NCBI RefSeq assembly: GCF_007827045.1
Contig: NZ_RPFW01000004.1
Coordinates: forward strand, 558,001 to 622,000
Direction: 5' to 3'
Length of the DNA stretch: 64,000 nt
DNA from: Trebonia kvetii
Lineage (GTDB): Bacteria > Actinomycetota > Actinomycetes > Streptosporangiales > Streptosporangiaceae
Positions 1-8,247 of this stretch are shown here, one piece after another (positions within the stretch are counted from its first letter, which is position 1; each line of letters starts with the position of its first letter). A program made the position numbers and the translations under genes. The notes under the pieces were generated by a model. That model saw nothing but the letters and a program-made list of their open reading frames with translations. It was not told the DNA's origin and ran no database searches.

Positions 1-952
1 GGCTGCCACGCCGGCCCCGCTCTCGCTGCTTGTCACGTTCCCACTCCTGGCGGAGCAGTCGCTGCCGCTGCTCAAGGGCGTCGATCATCGCCTGCGCCGT
101 CTGCGAGACCAGGGTGGCGGCGTCGGCCACTGCGGCCCGCGGGTCATCGACGAAATCCGACTGCGCCCGTTGCCACCGGGCGCGCAGCGCGTCCGCGTCC
201 GCAAGCAGCGGCTCGTCGAGGCCTTCGGCACCCGCGGCGCCGGGCTCGCGCCCGGCCGCCGGCCGGGGCGCGGGAACCGGGGTGCTAGCGCCGCCGGCCG
301 CGGAGCGGTTCATCCCGGTGGCGGGCGACTCGACTGTCGGGCTGGCGGCCGTCGGCGCGGCGACCGTGGGCGGGGCGGCCGTCGGCACCGGAACCGTCGG
401 CGGCACCGGTGCAGCGGGCGCGTGTCCCATGGGTGCGGGTGCCGTCGATGCGGGTGCCGTGGGCGGGGGGGACGCGGGAGTCGCCGGTCCGCCCATGGGC
501 GCAGACCCTATGCGCGGCCCCATGGGCGCGGGACCCGCGCGGCCGGGGACGGGATTAGGCCTGGTGACGGCTGGGTCGTCGTCACCAGGCTCGTCCGCCA
601 GGTCATCGGCCACGACGTTGCCTGCCACGACGGTGCGACGCGGCGCCTCGTTACTGGCTCTGCCGCTGTCGCGCGGGTCGCTGTCGCGCGGGTCGCTGTC
701 GCGCGGGTCGTCGTCAGGCGTGTCGTCGGCGGGCGCGTACGCGAAGGCGTACCGGGGCCGCTCCGGGCTGCGGCCCGCCGTCGGCTGGCCCGTCTGGCCC
801 GTCTGGCCGGTCTGGCCCGCCTGGCCGGTCTGGCCGCTTTCGCCGGCCGCCGCTCCGGTGGCCGGCCGCTCGCCGTCCGCGCGCGCGTCGTCGGTCGGCC
901 GCTCGTCGTCCGCCCCGCCGTTGCGGCGTGGATGGGCTGGCAGCAGGCTCAT
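1..952 (-). CDS. Partial low-complexity protein with RW-F-DDP helical motif
   Basis: The frame starts at ATG 952, with AGAAGGGA about 7 bases upstream, and is open to the left edge, so the C-terminus is missing. The N-terminal part is polar with TGQ repeats. It is followed by three exact DPRDS repeats from three 15-bp DNA repeats (666-710) and a Pro/Ala/Met-rich linker. Near the edge a helical segment carries RWQRAQSDFVDDP and AAVADAATLV, then a charged coiled-coil-like tail. The same motif occurs in the gene just upstream (stop 20 bases before this start), so the two look like an operon of related proteins. No signal peptide or membrane segment is visible. Function unknown. Confidence 0.7.
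   Translation of the reverse strand, partial: MSLLPAHPRRNGGADDERPTDDARADGERPATGAAAGESGQTGQAGQTGQTGQTGQPTAGRSPERPRYAFAYAPADDTPDDDPRDSDPRDSDPRDSGRASNEAPRRTVVAGNVVADDLADEPGDDDPAVTRPNPVPGRAGPAPMGPRIGSAPMGGPATPASPPPTAPASTAPAPMGHAPAAPVPPTVPVPTAAPPTVAAPTAASPTVESPATGMNRSAAGGASTPVPAPRPAAGREPGAAGAEGLDEPLLADADALRARWQRAQSDFVDDPRAAVADAATLVSQTAQAMIDALEQRQRLLRQEWERDKQRERGRRGS
666..710. repeat. Three exact 15-bp tandem units
   Basis: Unit CTGTCGCGCGGGTCG three times; on the minus strand it encodes DPRDS repeats in the partial protein at the left edge. Confidence 0.85.
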
Positions 953-972
953 CGCCGTGTCCCTTCTGTTCG

Positions 973-1800
973 CTAACGCCGGGTCGCCGCCACGTCGCTG
1001 TCGGCGCGCTGGCTCTTCCAGTGCCGTCCCTGCGTGATCGCCTTCCACGCGGGCCGTGCGGGCGCCTGGTCGGCAGCGGCGGCACTGTTCGCGGCGGCAC
1101 TGTTCGCGGCGGCACTGTTCTTAGCGGCACTGTTCGCGACGGCGCTGTCGATGGCGGCCTGGTCGGCCGCGCGCTGGTCGGCCGCCCGGTCGGCGCCAGT
1201 CCGGCGGACGCCGGTGCGGTCGACGCCAGTGCGGTCCGGTGCGCTCCGCAGCGCGGCCCGGGTGAGGCTGTCGCCCGGCATCTCGAGCAGGTCGAAGTAC
1301 AGGGCACGGTAGGCGAGCAGCGCCCGCCGCCTGCCCTCGGTCGTGACGCCCTGGGCGGCCCGCCCGTTCGTCAGCCGTGCGGTGCGGTAGCCGTCGAGGT
1401 GCCGCCCGTGGTAGACCGACAGGTCCTCAAGGAGCACCTCCTCGTCGGCCGCCTGGTAGCCGCGCTCCGCGGCCACCGCGGTGACCAGCGAGTCGGCCAT
1501 GTTCACCGCCTGGGCCGGGCTGTCGATGAACCGATCCTGCGCGGTGTCCCAGCGGCGCGCGTAGGCGGATCGCTTCTCGTCGCTCAGCGACGTGATGCCG
1601 AGACCGTCCACTCGCTGACGTCGCCGGGCGAATTCCGCGCTGGCCTTGCGCGGGCCGATCTCTTTCGCCAGCCGCTCGTATTCCGGGCCGAACTGGTCGC
1701 GTTCGATCGCGCTGCGCCTGATGCGGAAGCTCGCCGCGGCTGCCGCGACGGCCAGGATCACCAAGACGACCACGATGACGATAATGGTGGCAGCGGACAC
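973..1800 (-). CDS. Membrane-anchored hypothetical protein with RW-F-DSP motif and alanine-rich repeats
   Basis: The start is taken as GTG 1800 because GGAGGT (1805-1810) precedes it at good spacing; upstream in-frame starts lack a ribosome site. Residues 3-25 form one hydrophobic helix (TIIVIVVVLVILAVA), followed by a basic stretch and a predicted cytoplasmic body. The body holds RWDTAQDRFIDSP and QAVNMADSLV, matching the motif in the downstream neighbour. The C-terminal third is degenerate: DRTG-type repeats, then NSAAA repeats from five 15-bp DNA units (1081-1155). The motif is known to me from actinobacterial proteins of unknown function; no activity is proposed. Divergent from the gene at 1965. 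Confidence 0.75.
   Translation of the reverse strand: MSAATIIVIVVVLVILAVAAAAASFRIRRSAIERDQFGPEYERLAKEIGPRKASAEFARRRQRVDGLGITSLSDEKRSAYARRWDTAQDRFIDSPAQAVNMADSLVTAVAAERGYQAADEEVLLEDLSVYHGRHLDGYRTARLTNGRAAQGVTTEGRRRALLAYRALYFDLLEMPGDSLTRAALRSAPDRTGVDRTGVRRTGADRAADQRAADQAAIDSAVANSAAKNSAAANSAAANSAAAADQAPARPAWKAITQGRHWKSQRADSDVAATRR
1081..1155. repeat. Five 15-bp tandem units inside a coding region
   Basis: Unit GGCACTGTTCGCGGC, two exact and three diverged copies. In-frame, it encodes the NSAAA-type repeats of the minus-strand protein. Copy-number change would keep the frame. Confidence 0.85.
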
Positions 1801-1845
1801 TGTGACCTCCGGGTGCGTCGGTCTTGCCGCCCCACGACTGCCCGC

Positions 1846-1857
1846 CCGGAAAGTTGT
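1846..1857 (+). promoter_or_regulatory. CCGGAAAGTTGT motif, possible ECF sigma -35 element
   Basis: The same 12-mer recurs at 3160-3171 upstream of the ECF sigma gene. Here a CGTT follows 15 bases after GGAA, loosely like the GGAA...CGTT layout of ECF promoters. It lies upstream of the gene at 1965. Suggestive only. Confidence 0.3.
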
Positions 1858-1899
1858 CAAACCACCCGTTATGCGGTCCGCCGCATTAGGTTGGCCTCG

Positions 1900-1941
1900 G
1901 TCCGCGTACGATCACCGGAAGTCCGCGTACGATCACCGGAA
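1900..1941. repeat. Perfect 21-bp tandem duplication in a promoter region
   Basis: The 21-base unit starting GTCCGCGTACGATCACCGG occurs twice back to back, ending 23 bases before the ATG at 1965. It may be a duplicated operator or simple slippage. Confidence 0.85.
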
Positions 1942-1964
1942 GAAAGTGAGGTGGGAGGTCACCG

Positions 1965-2540
1965 ATGACATGGGGTCCAGAGGTACCAGAGGTACCTGGA
2001 ATGCCCGGTCCGCCGCCGGCTCGGCGGACAGCGGCGCGATCGGCGGTCATCTGGTTTCTCACCGCGCTGATCGGCAGCGTCGTGCTCGGCCTCATCGGGG
2101 GCCTGATCTGGGGCGAGTTCGCACCGCGGGCGACGCTTCAGGAGGTCGGCGCGGGAACCGCCCAAGTGGTCAACGCGGAGACCCGCGCCTTCTTCGGCGC
2201 CGACGTCTGGTTCTGCGTGATTGCCGTTGTCGCCGGCCTGCTGTCCGGAGTGCTCGGCTATCGCTTCGCCCTCGCGCCGCGCACCGGCGCGGGCCGCCCC
2301 GCGGTGGCGGTGGCGCTCATCGTCGGCGCGGTCGCCGGCACGTTCGTCATGCTCTGGCTTGGCGAGCGGATCGGCCTGTCGTCCTACAACAAGAACCTCG
2401 CCTCAAGCCCCGACGGCACGCTGTTCCCGGCCTCCCTGGCCCTCGGTGCCAAGAGCGTCCTGGCCTTCTGGCCGCTGTTCACCGCCATCGTCATGCTCGT
2501 CGCGGAATGGGGGACCCGCCCCGGCGACACCGCCGAATAG
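1965..2540 (+). CDS. Four-helix membrane protein, DUF2567-like
   Basis: ATG 1965 has GGGAGGT ideally placed upstream. The 191-residue product has a Pro-rich N-terminus and four hydrophobic helices at about 26-49, 80-100, 112-132 and 157-181, with an extracytoplasmic loop after helix 1 (ETRAFFGADVWFC just before helix 2). The pattern resembles DUF2567-type actinobacterial membrane proteins of unknown function; this is a recollection, not a search result. It converges on the lipoprotein gene ending at 2583 and may be driven by the promoter region holding the 21-bp tandem repeat. Confidence 0.75.
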   Translation: MTWGPEVPEVPGMPGPPPARRTAARSAVIWFLTALIGSVVLGLIGGLIWGEFAPRATLQEVGAGTAQVVNAETRAFFGADVWFCVIAVVAGLLSGVLGYRFALAPRTGAGRPAVAVALIVGAVAGTFVMLWLGERIGLSSYNKNLASSPDGTLFPASLALGAKSVLAFWPLFTAIVMLVAEWGTRPGDTAE

Positions 2541-2548
2541 CGCCGAGG

Positions 2549-2564
2549 CGGCGGCGGGCCGCCG
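2549..2564. terminator. Short GC hairpin between convergent genes
   Basis: CGGCGG and CCGCCG separated by CGGG, between two convergent stops. Six base pairs in very GC-rich sequence, so weak evidence. Confidence 0.3.
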
Positions 2565-2582
2565 GGGACGGCGCGTTGGCTG

Positions 2583-3104
2583 CTACCGCGGCGAGGGCGA
2601 GGGGCTCGGCGCCGCTGGCCGCGCGGTCTTGCTCGGTATAGGGACCGGCGAGGGCGGTGCGGTGGGCGTCTTCGGCCGTACGGACTTGGTCGACGACGGG
2701 ACCGGTGTGGGCCGCGTGGTGGGCACCGGGACCGCCGACACGGTGGCCGTCGGCACCGCGGTCGGCGCCATCGGCGTAGGCGTCCCCATGGCGCTGGTCG
2801 GTACCGGGCTGGGCATCGCCGTCGGGGCGGCCTGGCCGGTGGCGGTCGGCCTCGCGGTTGGCGTCCTGGGCGTCGGGCTCGCGGTCGCGGCCGCGCTTGC
2901 CCCGTTATCCGCGGTCACCGCGCTCGCCGCGGAGGACGACGCCGAACTCCCGCCATGAGCCGTTTTCGTCGTGGCAGGCGAAGCGGAGTGACCCGTTCCC
3001 GCCGCGGCGCCGCCGCTGCATCCCGTGAGCGCCAGCCCGGCGGCGACGCCGAGCGCCGCGCCGATCGTTACCCGTCGCGTCTTGCTGATTGAGCGCACCT
3101 GCAT
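2583..3104 (-). CDS. Pro/Thr-rich lipoprotein
   Basis: The N-terminus has a short basic region, a hydrophobic core (TIGAALGVAAGLAL) and a lipobox LTGC, so the mature protein should be a membrane-anchored lipoprotein. The rest is low complexity, rich in Ser, Ala, Thr and Pro (SPTPRTPTARPTATG), typical of a wall-spanning tether; no folded domain is evident. ATG 3104 is the assigned start, but GTG 3098 has better spacing from GGGAG. It is divergent from the ECF sigma gene, and a 12-base motif shared with the 1.8-kb promoter sits between them. Function unknown. Confidence 0.7.
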   Translation of the reverse strand: MQVRSISKTRRVTIGAALGVAAGLALTGCSGGAAAGTGHSASPATTKTAHGGSSASSSAASAVTADNGASAAATASPTPRTPTARPTATGQAAPTAMPSPVPTSAMGTPTPMAPTAVPTATVSAVPVPTTRPTPVPSSTKSVRPKTPTAPPSPVPIPSKTARPAAPSPSPSPR

Positions 3105-3231
3105 ACTCCCTGGGTTCGTTACGGCGATGACACTTGCGGCGGGAAATACGTCCGGGATGCCGGAAAGTTGTGCCGGGCGGCAGGCAACCTTTCTGCCGCC
3201 CCAGCCGTAGTAGTCATGAACCGCGGCAGTC

Positions 3232-3819
3232 ATGCAGGGGACGGGTGACTGGACTGGGCGGGCAGCGGACGGGCAGGCGGAAAGGACGGCGTTGGGGCGA
3301 GCAGACGATGAGTTCGCAGAGTTCGCCCAGGCCAGCTACGGCGGCCTGCGGCACGCCGCTTGGTTGCTCACCGGCGACAGGCACGCCGCGGAGGACGCGG
3401 CGCAGACCGCGCTGGTGCGCACCTACGCGGCGTGGTCCCGGGTTCGCCGCGACGACGCCTACGCCTACGCGCGCAAGGTGCTCGTCAACCACATCACCGA
3501 CCGCTGGCGCCGCAAGCTGCGCGAGTACCCGGCCGGCGAGGTTCCGGACCGGGCCGCGAGTCCCGACCCGGCCGACGAGGTGGCGCTGCGGCACTGGATC
3601 ACCGGCGCGCTCGCCACGCTCACCGTCAGAGAGCGCGCGGTGATCGTTATGCGTTACCTGTTCGACCTGCCGGAGGCGGCCGTGGCCCGGGACCTGGGGA
3701 TCACCCAGGGCACCGTCAAGTCCACGAGTTCCCGCGCGCTGGCCAAGCTGCGTACCAGGGCGGGCGAGTTCGACCCCTGGGGCATCGGACAGGCACAGCC
3801 GATCGGAGGCGAGCGGTGA
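3232..3819 (+). CDS. SigE-family ECF RNA polymerase sigma factor
   Basis: The protein directs RNA polymerase to a small regulon. Region 2 is at about 25-90 (FAEFAQASYGGLRHAAWLLT, with AAEDAAQTALV) and region 4 at about 130-180 (LTVRERAVIVMRYLFDLPEA, then an HTH with ITQGTVKSTSSRALAKL). Length and order fit the actinobacterial SigE family of ECF factors. ATG 3232 has no clear ribosome site; TTG 3292, preceded by GGAAAGGA, would give a protein starting at LGRADDEF and is a strong alternative. The stop overlaps the start of the next gene, a membrane protein placed as its anti-sigma partner. Confidence 0.88.
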   Translation: MQGTGDWTGRAADGQAERTALGRADDEFAEFAQASYGGLRHAAWLLTGDRHAAEDAAQTALVRTYAAWSRVRRDDAYAYARKVLVNHITDRWRRKLREYPAGEVPDRAASPDPADEVALRHWITGALATLTVRERAVIVMRYLFDLPEAAVARDLGITQGTVKSTSSRALAKLRTRAGEFDPWGIGQAQPIGGER

Positions 3820-4385
3820 TGACAGGACCCGACACCGACACCCTGCGTCTCGCCCTTCGCTCGGGCATGGACGGCGCTGGCAGCGACGAGGGTGCGGCAC
3901 TGGACGTGACGCTGATCATCCACCGCGGCAGGCGGCTGCGCCTGCGCCGCCGTCTCGCCGCCGTCGCCGGCGGCGTCTGCGCGATCGCCGCGCTGACCGG
4001 CGCCGCCACCGCGGTGGCCGGCCTCACGACGCCGCCGCCGGGTCAGGGCCAGCCGGTCGGCCCAGGGCACCAGGGGCGCGCCACGCACGGCACCCCCACG
4101 CCGTCCCCGTCGCATCGCCACCCCACGAGCCCGACGCCGGTGCCCAGGGTGCCCACCGCGCGGCCGTCGGCCGCCGGTGCCCCGAGCCCGTCGCCAACCG
4201 GGCTACCGAACGCCGCGACCGGGCCTGCCACGTCGCCGGTGGCGCCCAGCCCTGGTCTGGGGACGCCGACCGCCACCGCCATCCCCACCACCAGGCCGAC
4301 GCCGACGGCGACGCGGGCCGGCAGCACGATGCGGGCGGGCTCCGCGACTCCCGCCACCCCCGTCGGTACCCTGTCGCCATCCTGA
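3819..4385 (+). CDS. Membrane anti-sigma-like protein with Pro/Thr-rich outer tail
   Basis: ATG 3819 overlaps the sigma stop by one base; GTG 3816 is an in-frame alternative, and GGAGG (3805-3809) serves either. About 45 N-terminal residues are cytoplasmic and arginine-rich at the membrane edge (RGRRLRLRRRL). One membrane helix follows at about 48-70, then a roughly 120-residue Pro/Ser/Thr-rich extracytoplasmic tail. This topology and the translational coupling fit a regulator of the preceding sigma factor. No zinc-binding anti-sigma motif (HxxxCxxC) is seen, so binding to the sigma factor is inferred from context alone. Confidence 0.65.
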   Translation: MTGPDTDTLRLALRSGMDGAGSDEGAALDVTLIIHRGRRLRLRRRLAAVAGGVCAIAALTGAATAVAGLTTPPPGQGQPVGPGHQGRATHGTPTPSPSHRHPTSPTPVPRVPTARPSAAGAPSPSPTGLPNAATGPATSPVAPSPGLGTPTATAIPTTRPTPTATRAGSTMRAGSATPATPVGTLSPS

Positions 4386-4449
4386 GGTCCCGAGGCCGTC
4401 CACCGTTGTCCAGCATGTGGACCGACCTGCGTGCCGCCTGCGACGTTCG

Positions 4450-4455
4450 TAGACT
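4450..4455 (+). promoter_or_regulatory. -10 box TAGACT of hisD, leaderless
   Basis: TAGACT ends 6 bases before the hisD GTG, which would place transcription start at the start codon. No ribosome site precedes the GTG. Confidence 0.6.
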
Positions 4456-4461
4456 GGGCGG

Positions 4462-5826
4462 GTGACTTCGGACAACGGGCCAAGCCCCAGCATCACCCGC
4501 ATTGACCTGCCCCTTATCGACTTGCGGGGTCGCGACGCGGCGGGCCTCACCCGCCGGGCGCTCGACGGCGTGCTGCCGCGCGCCGCCCTTGACGTCGACC
4601 GCGCCGTGGAGCTTGTGCGGCCGATCACCGAGGACGTCCGCGTCCGTGGCGGCGCGGCCGTCCGCGAGTACACCCGGCGCTTCGACGGCGTGGACCTCGC
4701 GCACACCCGGGTGTCCGCTGAAGCCATCGCCCATGCCCTGGCCACCATCGACCCCGCCGTCAGGGACGCGCTCGAGGAGGCGGCCCGCCGCGCCCGCGTG
4801 GTGCACGAGGCGCAGCTCCCCGACCGCAGGGACAGCCTGCCCGCCGAGGGCCTCACCGTCTCGACCCGGTTCGTCCCCGTCGAGCGGGCCGGGGTCTACG
4901 TCCCCGGGGGCCTTGTCGCCTACCCGTCGTCCGTGGTGATGAACGTGGTACCCGCGCAGGCGGCCGGTGTCGACTCGATCGCCGTCGCCTCCCCGCCGCA
5001 AAAGGAGTTCGGCGGCCTGCCACACCCCGCCGTCCTTGCCGCGTGCGCGCTGCTCGGCATCACCGAGGTGCACGCTGTCGGCGGCGCGCAGGCGCTGGCC
5101 ATGTTCGCCTACGGCACCGACGAGTGCGCGCCCGCCGACGTGATCACCGGTCCGGGCAACGTCTACGTGGCCGCGGCCAAGCGCGTCCTGCAGGGCGTCG
5201 TCGGCATCGACGGCGAAAACGGGCCGACCGAGATCGGCATCATCGCCGACCACTCCGCCGACCCGGCCCACCTGGCGGCCGACCTGATCGGCCAGGCCGA
5301 GCATGACGAACTCGCCGCGTGCCTGCTCATCACCACCGACCAGGACACCCCGGCCCGGGTCGACGCGGAGTTGCACCGCCAGATACCGCGTACCAAGCAC
5401 AAGGAGCGCGTGCTCACCGCGCTCGGCAACAACGCGGGCTACGTCCTCGTCGACGACATCAACGCGGCACGGGCCGTCTCCGACGCGTGGGCGCCCGAGC
5501 ACCTGGAGATCCAGACCGACGACGCCGCCAAGGTGGCGTCCAAGATCCGCAACGCGGGCGCGATCTTCGTCGGCCCGTACAGCCCGGTCTCCCTCGGCGA
5601 CTACCTGGCCGGCTCCAACCACGTGCTGCCGACAGGCGGCACCGCCAGGCACACCAGCGGCCTGTCGGTCTACCCCTACCTGAAGGTCGTAAACGTGATC
5701 GAGTGCGACCGCGACTCGCTGGCCGCCGTCGCGCCGCGGGTGGACGCGCTCGGCGGCGCCGAGGACCTCGCCGCGCACGTGGCCGCGGTCCGTGTCCGCG
5801 TGCCGAAGGAGGCGCAGGCCCGGTGA
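4462..5826 (+). CDS. hisD: Histidinol dehydrogenase
   Basis: Catalyses the last two steps of histidine synthesis, L-histidinol to histidine with two NAD+. The 454-residue length is close to family size. Visible family motifs are RAGVYVPGG in the N-terminal half, [19 protein letters not shown] (about 277-283, metal ligands Gln and His) and PEHLEI (about 344-349, the catalytic Glu-His pair). The start is a GTG with no Shine-Dalgarno but a TAGACT box 6 bases upstream, so the mRNA is probably leaderless. It heads the his cluster and overlaps hisC by four bases (GTGA). Confidence 0.97.
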   Translation: MTSDNGPSPSITRIDLPLIDLRGRDAAGLTRRALDGVLPRAALDVDRAVELVRPITEDVRVRGGAAVREYTRRFDGVDLAHTRVSAEAIAHALATIDPAVRDALEEAARRARVVHEAQLPDRRDSLPAEGLTVSTRFVPVERAGVYVPGGLVAYPSSVVMNVVPAQAAGVDSIAVASPPQKEFGGLPHPAVLAACALLGITEVHAVGGAQALAMFAYGTDECAPADVITGPGNVYVAAAKRVLQGVVGIDGENGPTEIGIIADHSADPAHLAADLIGQAEHDELAACLLITTDQDTPARVDAELHRQIPRTKHKERVLTALGNNAGYVLVDDINAARAVSDAWAPEHLEIQTDDAAKVASKIRNAGAIFVGPYSPVSLGDYLAGSNHVLPTGGTARHTSGLSVYPYLKVVNVIECDRDSLAAVAPRVDALGGAEDLAAHVAAVRVRVPKEAQAR

Positions 5827-6905
5827 CGAGCCAGCAGGACGCCATCAGGGCCCTCATCCGCGACGACCTGCGCCACCTGCACCCCTACGGCGCGCCGCAG
5901 CTTGACGTCCCCGTGCAGCTCAACACCAACGAGAACCCGTACGCGCCCAGCGAGGCGCTGCGCCAGGCGATCGCGGACGCGGTGGCCGGCGTCGCGGGCA
6001 CGCTCAACCGCTACCCGGACAGGGATGCGGTCGACCTGCGCAAGGATCTCGCCGACTATCTCGGCCACGGCCTGACCGCACGTCAGGTCTGGGCGGCGAA
6101 CGGGTCCAACGAGATCATTCAGCAGCTGCTGCAGGCGTTCGGCGGCCCGGGGCGCATCGCGCTCGGCTTCGAGCCGTCCTACTCCATGCACCCGCTGATC
6201 GCCCAGGTCACCGCCACCGGGTGGATCGCGGGCAGCCGCGACGCCGACTACGGCATGTCGACCGCGGCGGGGCAGGTAAGGCAGCACAAGCCCGCCGTCA
6301 CCTTCATCACCTCGCCGAACAACCCGACAGGCACCTCCGTCCCCCTCGCACTCGTCGAGGAGGTCTACGACGCCGCGCCCGGCCTCGTCGTCGTGGACGA
6401 GGCGTACGCCGAGTTCGTTCGCGCGGGCACGCCGAGCGCGCTCACCCTGCTGCCAGGCAGGCCGCGGCTTGTCGTCTCCCGGACCATGTCCAAGGCCTTC
6501 GCCGCCGCGGGCACCAGGCTCGGCTACCTGGCCGCCGACCCGGCCGTGATCGACGCGCTGCTCACCGTCCGGCTGCCGTACCACCTGTCCACGGTCACCC
6601 AGGCGGTCGCCCGCGCCGCCATCGCGCACCGGGCCGAGCCGCTCGCGACCGTGGCGGCGCTGCGCAGGGACCGCGACGACCTGGTCGCGTGGCTGCGCGG
6701 CCGTGGCCTGACCGCCGCCGACAGCGACGCCAACTTCATCCTGTTCGGCGTCTTCGATGACCGGGACGCCGTCTGGCAGGGCGTCCTCGATCGCGGCGTC
6801 CTCATCCGCAACACCGGCCCCGAGGGCTGGCTCCGCGTCAGCGTCGGCACTCCCGCCGAGAACGACGCGTTCAAGCAGGCCCTGACGGAGGTATGCACCC
6901 TATGA
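5823..6905 (+). CDS. hisC: Histidinol-phosphate aminotransferase
   Basis: PLP-dependent transfer of an amino group from glutamate to imidazole acetol phosphate, giving histidinol phosphate. GTG 5823 lies in a GTGA overlap with the hisD stop. The 360-residue protein has the class I/II aminotransferase marks: [10 protein letters not shown] near the N-terminus, [17 protein letters not shown], and [17 protein letters not shown], with the PLP lysine at about residue 224. A conserved arginine near the C-terminus (GWLRVSVGT) should bind the substrate. It overlaps hisB by four bases (ATGA), so hisD-C-B are translationally coupled. Confidence 0.96.
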   Translation: MTSQQDAIRALIRDDLRHLHPYGAPQLDVPVQLNTNENPYAPSEALRQAIADAVAGVAGTLNRYPDRDAVDLRKDLADYLGHGLTARQVWAANGSNEIIQQLLQAFGGPGRIALGFEPSYSMHPLIAQVTATGWIAGSRDADYGMSTAAGQVRQHKPAVTFITSPNNPTGTSVPLALVEEVYDAAPGLVVVDEAYAEFVRAGTPSALTLLPGRPRLVVSRTMSKAFAAAGTRLGYLAADPAVIDALLTVRLPYHLSTVTQAVARAAIAHRAEPLATVAALRRDRDDLVAWLRGRGLTAADSDANFILFGVFDDRDAVWQGVLDRGVLIRNTGPEGWLRVSVGTPAENDAFKQALTEVCTL

Positions 6906-7540
6906 GTTTCAGTCCCTCCTCCCGCCCGCCCGCCCCCTCCGATCCCCCCGCCCGCGTCGGCCGTGTCAGCAGGGAGACCAAGGAGACCAAGCTCCTGGTG
7001 GAGCTCGACCTCGACGGCCCAGGCCCGGTCCAGGTGGAGACCGGCGTCCCGTTCTTCGACCACATGCTCAACCAGCTCGGCAAGCACGGCTGCCTCGGCC
7101 TCACCGTGCACACCAAGGGCGACATCGAGATCGACGCGCACCACACCGTCGAGGACACGTCCATCGCGCTCGGCCAGGCGCTCAAGGAGGCGCTCGGCGA
7201 CAAGTCGGGCATCCAGCGCTTCGGCGACGCCCTGGTGCCGCTCGACGAGACGCTGGTCCGTGCCGCCGTCGACCTGTCGGGCCGCCCCTACGTGGTCCAC
7301 GACGAGCCCGACGGCATGTCCCCGATGATCGGCACCGGCTACGACACGACGCTGACCAGGCACATCTGGGAGTCGCTCGCCTTCTCGGCCGGCATCTGCC
7401 TGCACGTGCACGTGCTGTACGGGCGCAACCCGCACCACATCGTCGAGGCCCAGTTCAAGGCCGTCGCCCGCGCCCTGCGCACCGCGGCGGCCTTCGACCC
7501 GCGGGCGACCGGCGTCCCCTCCACCAAGGGTGTGCTGTGA
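6902..7540 (+). CDS. hisB: Imidazoleglycerol-phosphate dehydratase
   Basis: Dehydrates imidazoleglycerol phosphate to imidazole acetol phosphate. The metal-binding His/Glu motifs of the family are visible: [36 protein letters not shown] and [11 protein letters not shown]. This is the monofunctional form with no phosphatase domain. ATG 6902 is chosen over ATG 6893 because GGAGG (6887-6891) lies 10 bases from 6902 but only 1 base from 6893; it also gives the ATGA overlap with hisC. The N-terminus carries a Pro/Ser-rich extension of about 15 residues before [13 protein letters not shown]. Confidence 0.96.
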   Translation: MSFSPSSRPPAPSDPPARVGRVSRETKETKLLVELDLDGPGPVQVETGVPFFDHMLNQLGKHGCLGLTVHTKGDIEIDAHHTVEDTSIALGQALKEALGDKSGIQRFGDALVPLDETLVRAAVDLSGRPYVVHDEPDGMSPMIGTGYDTTLTRHIWESLAFSAGICLHVHVLYGRNPHHIVEAQFKAVARALRTAAAFDPRATGVPSTKGVL

Positions 7541-7543
7541 CCC

Positions 7544-7621
7544 ATGAAAACCCGTGATCCGCAACGCTTGAAAACCCGTGATCCCGAACCGTTGCGGCTG
7601 ATCCTGGACGCCGCACCGTGA
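7544..7621 (+). CDS. 25-codon ORF bridging hisB and hisH
   Basis: ATG 7544 lies three bases after the hisB stop; the ORF ends in TGA 7619-7621, which overlaps the hisH GTG (7618-7620) as GTGA. The peptide is MKTRDPQR-LKTRDPEP-LRLILDAAP, where the KTRDP block is duplicated by a 24-bp tandem repeat (unit start TGAAAACCCGTGATCC at 7545 and 7569). There is no clear ribosome site. It may carry ribosomes from hisB into hisH; whether the peptide itself matters is unknown. It could be chance. Confidence 0.35.
   Translation: MKTRDPQRLKTRDPEPLRLILDAAP
7545..7592. repeat. 24-bp tandem repeat between hisB and hisH
   Basis: The first 16 bases of the unit (TGAAAACCCGTGATCC) repeat exactly at 7545-7560 and 7569-7584; the remaining 8 bases are diverged. 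Confidence 0.75.
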
Positions 7622-8247
7622 CCGCGCGGGTCGTGGTCCTCGACTACGGGTCGGGCAACCTCCGCTCCGCCGAGCGGGCGCTTGCCCGGGTCGGCGCCGA
7701 CGTCACGGTGACCGCCGACCTCGCCGCCGCCGCCGAGTGCGACGGCCTTGTCGTGCCAGGCGTCGGCGCGTTCGCCGCCTGCATGGCGGGGCTGCGCGGC
7801 ATCGGCGGCGAGAAGGTGATCGCGGCCAGGGTCGAGGCGGGCCGCCCGGTCCTCGGCATCTGCGTCGGCATGCAGGTGCTGTTCGCGGCCGGCGTCGAGC
7901 ACGGCCTGCGCACCGAGGGCTGCGGTGTGTTCCCTGGCACCGTCGACCGCCTCGATGCCCCGGTGCTGCCGCACATGGGCTGGAACACCGTAGCCGCGGG
8001 CGACGGCTCCGTCCTGTTCGCCGGCATCCCCGACGGCACCCGCTTCTACTTCGTGCACTCCTACGGCCTGCGGATGCGCGACGCGGCCCCGCTCGCCGAG
8101 ACGGGCGCGACGATAAGCGTCACCGAGCACGGCGAACCCTTCGCCGCCGCCGTCGAGCGCGGCCTGGTCGCCGCCACCCAGTTCCACCCGGAAAAGTCCG
8201 GCGACGCGGGCGCGGCGGTCCTGTCCAACTGGCTGGCGACCCTGTGA
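7618..8247 (+). CDS. hisH: Imidazole glycerol phosphate synthase, glutaminase subunit
   Basis: Class I glutamine amidotransferase that feeds ammonia to HisF. The 209-residue product has an N-terminal VVVLDYGSGNLRS, the nucleophile elbow GICVGMQ with Cys at about 82, and the catalytic His-Glu in FHPEKSG (about 190 and 192). GTG 7618 is in a GTGA overlap with the short ORF from 7544. Its partner hisF is not adjacent; it lies beyond a 264-base gap and priA. The gene order matches the usual actinobacterial his cluster. Confidence 0.95.
   Translation: MTARVVVLDYGSGNLRSAERALARVGADVTVTADLAAAAECDGLVVPGVGAFAACMAGLRGIGGEKVIAARVEAGRPVLGICVGMQVLFAAGVEHGLRTEGCGVFPGTVDRLDAPVLPHMGWNTVAAGDGSVLFAGIPDGTRFYFVHSYGLRMRDAAPLAETGATISVTEHGEPFAAAVERGLVAATQFHPEKSGDAGAAVLSNWLATL

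Noticed and set aside
4024-5778. 584-codon minus-strand frame opposite hisD
   Set aside because: Antisense shadow of hisD and the anti-sigma-like gene.
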